Below, piece by piece: positions 55,976 through 64,000 of a stretch of 64,000 bases of DNA. Every line of letters begins with the position of its first letter. The first letter of the stretch is position 1. The notes beneath the pieces were generated by a model. That model saw only the letters and a list, made by a program, of their open reading frames with translations. It did no database searches and was not told the DNA's origin. Position numbers and translations under genes: made by a program. The stretch is from Echinometra lucunter (lineage: Eukaryota; Echinodermata; Echinoidea; Camarodonta; Echinometridae): NCBI GenBank assembly GCA_029962745.1, contig CM057156.1, forward strand, positions 4,304,554-4,368,553, written 5' to 3'.

Positions 55976-56239
55976 AAACCAAACATAATTTATTTCACTT
56001 GGATCGCTGTTAAAATACATTTACAGGAGTTTTAAATAACAACATGAATGGTATAAGAGCTAAGAGGGTGTGCCGCTATTTTGCAAAAAATCCTTGAACA
56101 TGGGGTATGGTTTTAATTCGTGCCGGAAAATCGCTATACATGCCCCCACTTTTTTATTGTTCAGAATGATATTCTCCCCATAATTACTGCTAAAGTACAC
56201 ACCGGAGCCCACCGGAGATGCAAAATCCGTAATAATGGT

Positions 56240-56918
56240 CAGTGGCAGCACCAGGATTGTTAAAGTGGGGGGGGGGGGGGGGCAAATGGAGGGCAAAAGA
56301 AAATGTTGGGGGGCAGGGGCAGTCAATTTTTTTTTTGCGTGTATGGAAAAATCGAGCGTGAAGCGCGATTTTTAGTCGCTGGCGTAAATCCACTTTGAGG
56401 AGTAGGGGCGGGGGGGGGATAATTGAATTTTTGGACTATTTTTTTTTTCTTTTACACACATTTTAATATCAATTTTGCAAGCGAGCGAAGCAAGCGAACA
56501 AAAAATAACCGCTTTTTTGGTTTTTAATCGCATTTTCGAATAAATATTCTGAAATATGACGAGCGAGCAAAGCGAGTGAGCCAAAAATGGCTATTTTTCT
56601 TGTTTTTAATCGCATTTTAGAAAAGAAATTTTAGAACATGACGCGCGAGCGAAGCGAGCGAGCCAAAAATAACCACTTTTTGGTTTTCAATTGAAGTTTT
56701 CAATCAAAGTTTTTAAGAGCGGAAAATGGTACTTTAGAGCACTTCACAGCTTGAATATGATGCTTATGACAACATCTACTTATTTACAAAGTACTGTATA
56801 ATTTTTCTTTTCAGTCCTCAAAATTTCTGGGGGGGCAACTGGGGGGGGGGGGGCAAAGCTTCTAAGTGGGGGGCAAATGCCCCCCCCCCCCCCATGCCCC
56901 CTCTTGATGCCGCCACTG
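56240..56918. mobile_element. hAT-type non-autonomous element, TSD ATAATGGT
   Basis: Ends CAGTGGCAGCACCAGGA and, reversed, CAGTGGCGGCATCAAGA; ATAATGGT at 56232-56239 and 56919-56926. Inside are three units of about 85 bp, each with a GCGAGCGAAGCGAGCGAGCC-like motif, plus long poly-G/C. Confidence 0.92.
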
Positions 56919-57146
56919 ATAATGGTATCGGTATACCTTTCTGTCAAAATGGCCCTTCAAAATGGGTACGGGTATTGATGTTTCAGCCGCACACCCCCGT
57001 CAGAACCAAATCTGAGTATCCACCCCCTCCCCCCCCCCCCCCCACCGGGGGAGGGGGCCGTAGAATGCATTAATGTTGCATAATTGTCCGGGAATTGTAC
57101 TGTGCAGGTGCATGTACAGGAACAAAATAAACTAAAGCATAGCTTT

Positions 57147-58312
57147 CATGGGTGTCGATTTGTTTTCGCGGTTGGGAGGGATGACTGATGCCGAATATCC
57201 TCGACCGCGGAGAAAAGTGACCGAGCAGAGAAAGGGTGTGGAGGTCCAAACGTGAAGGATAGACTAAATAAGAGGGGGGGGGGGTTGTAGGACCTGTTTT
57301 TGCTGCCCATATCTCTGCATTCTTAGTCTAACCTTTCCTCCAATTAACCGAACAAAAATTATTTTCAAACAATATCGCAGAGGTACATCCTCATTACTTG
57401 AATGAGAACTTTATGGGACTTGAACCTTTACTTAGAGTACGAACCATCCTGTTTTTATTTTGCGAGCGAGCCGAAAATTCCACTTTCTAGCTGTAAAAAA
57501 GTTATTTGTCCTCAAAGTACACTCAAGCGATATAAGATGTTTGACTAGTACAGCACCTCGTTAGTCCAATTGTTTACTTTCCTAAACAACAAATATTACA
57601 AGCTAGGGAGGAGAGAGAGGGGAAAACACACTCTTTTAGTGATTAAGTGTTATTTTATCATCAAAATACACTATAGGTCTATACGATATCTTCATTACTA
57701 CATATTCGAGTGAGCGCAGCGAGCAAGGAAAAAAATACATTCTTTGATAGCCTCAAAGATATCTAAATAGTTTTTGACCACCTAATCGCCAAATATCATG
57801 GGGGTTTTTTGGCGCATCGCTTGCGAAGCTAGCTACCGACCTAAACCATGTTTCTTTCTAGTAAAACGTAGAATTTCCAACAAAATATTTTTTATTATGT
57901 GCCATTTCCCTGTATTCGAGAAAAGCTTTACATCTCGCTTTAAAATATATTACAATCTTTGGACATGTTGCTGAGGGAATAAGAGCGCTTGGCTCCTGAT
58001 CTTGTTTTTATGAGCGAGCGAGCAAGCGAGAAAGGACCATTTGAACGGGATACTTAAGATGCGAGCGAGCGCTGAAAGCCTTTTCCTTTTCCTTTACTTA
58101 TAAAAAAAATTGTTTCTTTGCTCTTTATTCTCCTTGTCTTTGACTTTACTCTTTTTTTTTCGAGGATTATAGGAGGCTATAAAAATTTTCATGTTTTTCA
58201 TGGTGAATTATTGGGGGATGATTGTACAGGCCATCCCCCCTGACCAAAATATTTGGGGGGGATATATCCCCCCCCCCCCATCCCCCCCCCCCCCGGGGGA
58301 TCGACACCCATG
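57147..58312. mobile_element. hAT-type non-autonomous element, TSD ATAGCTTT
   Basis: TIR CATGGGTGTCGAT at 57147 and ATCGACACCCATG ending at 58312; ATAGCTTT at 57139-57146 and 58313-58320. Interior GAGTGAGCGCAGCGAGCAAG and TGAGCGAGCGAGCAAGCGAG motifs, no long ORF. Confidence 0.92.
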
Positions 58313-58339
58313 ATAGCTTTAAATTGGTTCAGGTGCTGG

Positions 58340-58985
58340 AGTAGCGTGGAACGGTTCAGCATTAATTTTCATTCAGAAATTGAGGAAAGTCGAACACCTC
58401 GCTGGAAAAAAAAAAAAAATCTGATAGTCGGACATGTTGCTGAGGGGAAAAAGAAAGAGTGCTTCTGCTGGAATTTTTTTTTTCTTCCTATAGGTGGAAA
58501 TGGATTTTTGTGAAGTACTAAGAACAGGTTCTAGTGTATTGTTACTCTGTTCTCGTGATTTTAGTGACGTAATTAAATTGAGTCGGCATCTTCCTTTCTC
58601 ATAATTTAGTATGATAGTAATAGGCTAAGTTGGTATTGTCTCCTGAAAATTCATTTATTTAACGTCAAACTGCCGCTCGACTCCTCACAGTTATAGTTTA
58701 TGACTAGAAGAATATAACCTTAGAGAGACAAGATGCAAACAATTTTCTTTCATAAGGATAGTATTATAACCGACAATTGTTAAGATAATTGATATGCGAG
58801 CGAATGCTGTTTTTTTCTTTTTCATTTTCTTTTCTTTTTTTTTCTTTACTCCTTTTTCTTTTTCTTTTTTTAGGGGATTTGCAGGGGCAATGTTATTTCT
58901 TGATGGTGAATTATTGGATGATAATACAGGCCATCCCCATCTAAATCACTGGGGATATAACCCCCCCCCCCCCTTGATTGAAACC
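58340..58985. mobile_element. Partial copy of the 57147-58312 family
   Basis: Shares GGACATGTTGCTGAGGG, ATGGTGAATTATTGG, ACAGGCCATCCCC and GGGATATAACCCCC with the right half of the preceding element. The terminal CATGGGTGTCGAT is lost. Confidence 0.65.
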
Positions 58986-59029
58986 ATGTAGCTATACCTC
59001 GATTACAATCCCTGAAGCCTCTCTGTATA

Positions 59030-59180
59030 ACATCAGGGGGTGTAACATAAAGAGATACAATCAATCTTACGATCAATTGTAACTCTTTAGTACATGGTTT
59101 GCCATAGACTTACGATTGATATCAATTGTACGATTGATTGTATTTTTTATGTTACACCCCCCCCCCCCCCCTGATCAGGG
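59030..59180. mobile_element. Foldback MITE TCAGGGGGTGTAACATAAA
   Basis: TCAGGGGGTGTAACATAAAG and ATACAATCAATC are mirrored by GATTGATTGTA and TTTATGTTACACCCCC...CTGA. Confidence 0.8.
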
Positions 59181-61179
59181 AAATGTAACTTATATCCTGA
59201 TCAGATCATGTGTGGGTGGGGGAGCAGTGTTGTTGTTGGGTTTTTGTTTGGTTTTTTTTTTGTTGTTGTTGTTGTTCTGATAATTCACATGGACCCGAAT
59301 CTTAGTTGGAACAGATCCGATTTGGAAGATTCAAAAGGGAGTGTGTGGGTGAAAGAAATCAGATGCCATGACTGCAGTGACCCCTCCCCCCCCCCCAGCC
59401 TCTCTTCCTCTGTTTTCTTTCAATCTTTAGTCTGTCTCTCCCTCTCTCCCCCCCCTCTCTCTCTCTCTCTCTCTTTCTCTTACTCCCACTCCCTCTCATA
59501 AATCCCCCTCTTCATTTTGAAAACTTCAGTTTTAATGAATCAATTCATCATGTTCATAGTTTCACTGAACATTGCCGAATTTCAATTTATCTGAACTTCA
59601 TTTTAATGACATACAGTCATGTAATCTTTTCGTAATCAAATATTGTATTCTTCCTTTTTATAAATACCCCCTCCCTTCATATAAAACAGTCGTATATCAT
59701 ATTTGTATTATAATCTCTTTCGCAACAAAAAAATGAACCATCAAAGTGATTTTGAAGTATGCCCTAATCAGATGTGTAAGGCAAATGCAAGATTCTAATC
59801 GTTACATTTTTATAGGTTGACTATTTTAATGAAAGTTATGAAAATCAGTTTAGCTCACAATGTAGGCCTACATGTAAATGTAGCAGTCATTCACATATTC
59901 ATGGTTTCTAATCACACTGCATGTCATATCCTTTGTTTTAAAAAAATCTATAATTATAACAATATGAAGTTTTTAAAAATCCCAAAATAACAATAATAAA
60001 TGCATTTACAATAGTAACGCTTCTTTATTTCATTTTCATCCAAATCAGTACATGCAATAAATTAAAGATATTCTCGAGGCTACATCTAAATACACATTGA
60101 TATATAAACAGTCACAACACTCAAAAAAGAAAACTTTCGTATTCTGACAGAAAAAAAAGGAACAAATTATTTACAGAATGCAATGGAATAGTAGTATGAT
60201 ACCTATTAAAACACTTCCATATAGCTTCATACTGATTATTGCTATTACAATGTCAAGAAATGTTTTGATATACCTGTATATATATGATTTATACATCAAG
60301 ACTAGTATATAAATTACTAATTCTGTTGTTTTTTTTAAATAGCTTATAGAGGTTCATTCTTTCATTGTCAAATGCGATTTCTTAAGGAGCAATCATAAAT
60401 ATTATGATTCTCAGAGTAAATAAATATTCTTATCTATTCAAGCTATCTATTTACTCATTAATTCTTGAATGTATTAGATTTCCCCTTCCTTGAATGTATT
60501 CCCATATAATTATATTCTTAAATTATTTCCCTTTTGAGGAGTGAGTTTTGCAATATTAACCTCGTACAATGATAATTCTAGAATCACTACCAGATTTTTT
60601 CGTTATAAATTAAAGGTAATGGAAATGCACAGTGTTTGCTATTTTGTTCTTTAAAAAAATCTTGTCCTTACAGACATACAGGAACATGTCTACAATCTTG
60701 TAGTGGAGACAGTGACAATGGTATGTGCACATAATACATGTATGTACATGTACTTTTCTTTTTATTTATATTCTTTAAAAAAACACACAGGGAAAGAGAA
60801 CAGGGTCCTATCACATTCACTCGAGGAATCCTGATATGAGGGCTGACGTATACGTCAGCCCGAATCGCAACTTAATTGCAGTTATCGTAATATGAGCGAG
60901 CAAGGCGACTGAACACACTCGGATTAAGATATCATCGCTCATTCCCTTTTCTACCATTCTCTACCATGAAAAAAATACAAGAAACATGAGAAAGAACTTT
61001 AGTATCCGTTAATTTCATATGCTGTGCATGCTTATGAATTATCAAGCCACGACCTGTGATTCATTGCAGGTTTTAGTCTGAATAGCGTTCATAATAATTA
61101 TGACAAATGAATTCTTACAATCCCCATAGGTTTTTGTACAGGGACTACCTGGTGCAGTAGGCAATGGGTTAAGATATTA
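59181..61179. other. Intergenic / 3' flank of the transporter gene
   Basis: A (CT)n tract at about 59430-59495 and otherwise AT-rich unique-looking sequence with a 22-bp palindrome at 60840-60861. No exon recognised; part may be 3' UTR of the minus-strand transporter. Confidence 0.5.
60840..60861. promoter_or_regulatory. 22-bp palindrome containing TGACGTATACGTCA
   Basis: GGGCTGACGTA followed by its reverse complement: two CREB-type half sites in opposition. Function unknown. Confidence 0.3.
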
Positions 61180-61721
61180 TTATCTTTCATTGCTTATACC
61201 ACCATTAATGGGCAGAGCTCTGTCTTCCAAGGCTGCGTTTAGAAAGTGGACATGAACGGGTGGGCCATCTGATCTGATACTTTCATTCCGATGATCATTG
61301 ATTGTATTTTGATGTTCCTTGGTCGTACTGTCTCGTCGTCCTAATGGCTTGGACGGCTCATCCAGAGTGTGCGCACGTCCGGTCCATTGGCGCTGGAACA
61401 CCGTACCTCCAAACAGCTTCACCCTACGCCGCAGAGCAGCGAGTGACAGCTCGTACTCGTGTGGAGTCGACCGATCGATATGAAGGATGAGGACGCCTTC
61501 CTGGTCGGTGAGCTCGCCTGATCGTTTGTCGTAGTTTCCGTGTAAGCCGTGCTCGACGACATCGGCACCGATGAGTTCTTCGTGGAGCGAGACTCGAAGT
61601 CCGATGGTGATCTTGAGGATGAAGAGGAAGATGAAGGATGTAATGACGGTCCAAACTACGAGACAGACCACGGATAGGAGTTGGACACCTAGCAACCAAA
61701 AACCTCCTCCATGAATTAAAC
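61180..61721 (-). CDS. Ammonium transporter, terminal exon
   Basis: Acceptor gtttggtcacag, phase 1 in; last membrane helix and cytosolic tail. Confidence 0.88.
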
Positions 61722-62362
61722 CTGTGACCAAACAAAATGAACTGCTAAACATAACACTGTGATAAATGATAATGAATAGCCTATTTTGGTATGAATGATT
61801 TGCGAGTATTGCCTCGTAATGCCATATGGCTATTCGTATTAGCAATATAGTTCACAACTCTATATAATTATAATTATATGGGTTAAAAGAAAGACGAAGA
61901 GAGAGAGAGATAATAGAGAGAGAGAGAAATGCTAAAGAAAGACAAAGACGTGGTGTAGGGTGGGTTTGGGGGACGTGCGGAGAATTAGAACGCGAGTGAT
62001 GGAATTATCATATTTTCATATCTTCGTAAGATAACATTTGATTTCACTATTCTAGAGTTTTCGTTCAATGGCATGCATTGTCATGAATGTTCTAGACCGT
62101 TAGGTTAGTGGAGTATACGGCGTTTGATATAGTACAAGGAAAGACCAACCGTTGTGTCGATTAAATTCTCCCAAGGTATCAATCTGTCCAAAGATTCCAA
62201 CAGCCAGCAAACCCCATACAGCTGGGAAGAGGTGTACAGAGACCACGCTAGCTGGATCATCAATCTTCAACCACTCTATGAAAGGTGCTGATACACATCC
62301 GATCACTCCACCTAGAGCACCTATGATAATGGCCTCCCAGGGATGGGCTAGGGCGCAGTAAG
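61180..62362 (-). CDS. AMT-type ammonium transporter, last two exons (partial)
   Basis: Exons 62150-62362 and 61180-61721 (minus). Amt/Mep/Rh-family proteins move ammonium across the plasma membrane through a trimeric 11-helix channel. The upstream exon encodes HPWEAIIIGALGGVIGCVSA, EWLKIDDPASVVSVHLFPAV and WGLLAVGIFGQ. The His of SVH sits where the second pore histidine of AmtB (DV..VHG) lies. The last exon continues GLIHGGGFWLLGVQLL, a final hydrophobic helix, and the conserved cytosolic GLRVSLHEELIGADVVEHG, then a polar tail of about 120 residues to TGA at 61180-61182. Upstream exons are outside the window. Animal AMTs are absent from vertebrates, supporting an invertebrate source. Confidence 0.9.
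62150..62362 (-). CDS. Ammonium transporter, penultimate exon
   Basis: Acceptor tttcttgccag, phase 1 in; 213 nt; donor G|GTTGGT, weaker than consensus but required by phase and family alignment. Confidence 0.88.
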
Positions 62363-64000
62363 CTGGCAAGAAAAGGGAGAGAGGTTTAAAACTTCAGGGT
62401 CGTATCCGAGTTAGATTTTGCTACATAATTATTTATGGCAACATTATAAGCAATAAATCTGTTTACTAATGACAAAATGTATTTCAATTTATGCAGTTTC
62501 TCTCCAGAACCCTTGGTTACCAACTTATTCAGTTCACCTGTTATGCATAATGGCATCTGAATAGATGAATCCAGTTTGCATATACATCAGTTGTTGCTAT
62601 GCCGGGCAAGCTCTGCAAAGCTTCTTAGTTGCCAAGAGAAACTTTTGTTCAAGTATGGATAAAATTAGTAAACAGGTCTATTAGAAAAAAATACCTCAGA
62701 AAACAATATTTAAAACAGCATTTCGTTTTGTCGCTCGCGCCGCCCCATCCCAACTCCCCCACCCCTATATACAAAGGAGAATAAAATCCCATTCTATCCA
62801 AGATGCCTGTTTCGCTTTTAAAACTGCATTCGTACTGAACGATAAAACGGAATGGCTTTTTCCCCAGAGGCTTCCAAAAGTCACCTTAATAAAATTATTC
62901 CTATTCCATATATACTTTCTTTTCTAGAAAAGGAGGGGTTATTAGATTGTAAGCCGAATAATACTAATGTAATTCAAATAAAACAGATGACCACTGGTTA
63001 ATCTAATTACTCTGATATGAATTCGGGGTTTTTTTTCTCTCTCTCTCTTGTTTTGATTTAAACTGCACTCTATAACTCAACTCATGTCTACAAATTATTC
63101 TTAACAGTTGATTACCGCTCTGATTTGTATGCGTACGATAATTTGATATTTAATTTGTGACTTTCTAAGATACACCATGACTACAATGCTGTTTACTTGT
63201 TCGTATTTTATCAAATACTACTCTGACCATTGTTTCTTTTCAAACAATTTTCTTTCCTGCGAAAGCTCAGTGGACAGCAAACCTCTTGTGAATTAAACGC
63301 CACACAAAGCATATCAACTTTCTGGAACGCAATATGCAAAGATTTGAGTCTAAAAATACCCTCATCATGCTCATAGAGTTAATGAGAAAACCACACTACC
63401 TTGGGTTCCCCACACCCTTACATACATCTATCTTTATTCTTCCATTCAGAGATTGCTGATTTAACTGGCGTTTTAATTTTCGGAATGAAAATTGTACAAT
63501 AAGTGAAGGAGGGAAACTGAGCTTTTCACGGTTGCAGTCTACAAGGTTATGACCTGTCTCCAAATATCCCGCTTTCTAAAATAAGCGACCGCTTTGGGGA
63601 ATCAAAAAAGTACAAAAGCTTTTAATCCAATTACACACGTTCGAGTCACGTGTAAGGCAATGTGAGGAAGCAATAAATAAACTCTTTCTTGATATTTTTT
63701 TTTTAAAGAAAGCAAGCCTATGGCATGTATGCACAGCACATCTTGTCTACCTAACTAGACGCTATATCCCCACCAATTAGAAATCTCATTTCTTGTTTTT
63801 TTCACTTTATATATGCCATTCTTATGATAAAAAATTATACAATTAGTTAAGTGGAAGCAGAAAAGTCACAGAAATGAAATTAATCGGAATTGAAATAATT
63901 ATATCATGCAAAAAAAAGTATTTTAAATTCGGCAATTAGAAACTTTTCTTTCAGAATGGGTGTTATGATGTTTTTGATTCATGTGCTACAACATTATTCT
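62363..64000. other. Intron of the ammonium transporter gene
   Basis: No further transporter exon recognised to the window end; AT-rich, no clear element. Confidence 0.55.

Noticed and set aside
61424..61735. 103-aa Arg/His-rich minus ORF
   Set aside because: Out-of-frame shadow of the ammonium transporter terminal exon.

Overview
The window reads as animal (metazoan) nuclear DNA: spliced genes with GT/AG introns, AT-rich sequence, and very many transposon relics, microsatellites and G/C homopolymers. The gene content (an animal AMT-type ammonium transporter, ASB7, an endosulfine/ARPP19 gene) and the repeat style (tRNA-derived SINEs with GCGCTATATAAA tails, CR1/L2-like LINE ends, TTTCATAAAG foldbacks) suggest a marine invertebrate, most likely an echinoderm such as a sea urchin. 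That assignment is inference. Two exactly 500-base N runs (1579-2078 and 36812-37311) are scaffold gaps of arbitrary size.

Region 1 (1-37 kb) is a cluster of DXO/Dom3Z/Rai1-family genes. It holds the last exon of copy A (+), a divergent orphan first exon (-), a complete six-exon copy B (+, 10782-24388, 359 aa, every splice phase consistent) and an incomplete copy C (+, four exons, 28833-36718). In B and C three of the four acidic metal ligands of the DXO active site are replaced, by the same residues in both copies, while the reading frames are kept. This points to a tandemly amplified, probably catalytically dead DXO subfamily. Seven perfect kappaB-type decamers lie around these genes and I noticed none in the rest of the window. 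Intron 1 of copy B carries a 7-kb foldback-type element bounded by 8-bp direct repeats and loaded with SINEs, a TTAA MITE and a LINE reverse-transcriptase remnant.

Region 2 (37-64 kb) holds three ordinary-looking minus-strand genes. They are an endosulfine/ARPP19 gene (three exons, 207 aa, Greatwall site FDSGDY intact, long N-terminal extension), an ASB7-like ankyrin/SOCS-box gene (three exons, 326 aa) and the last two exons of an ammonium transporter. Just downstream of the ASB7 SOCS-box exon lie three degenerate tandem copies of that exon. Between the genes are hAT-type elements with clean 8-bp target duplications (44329-44641, 56240-56918, 57147-58312, and a 32-bp palindrome at 47342-47373), a piggyBac-type MITE and several foldbacks.

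The genes do not form one pathway. The DXO-like genes are a local family amplification with possibly shared, immune-type regulation. The other three are single-copy genes of cell-cycle control, ubiquitin ligation and membrane transport.
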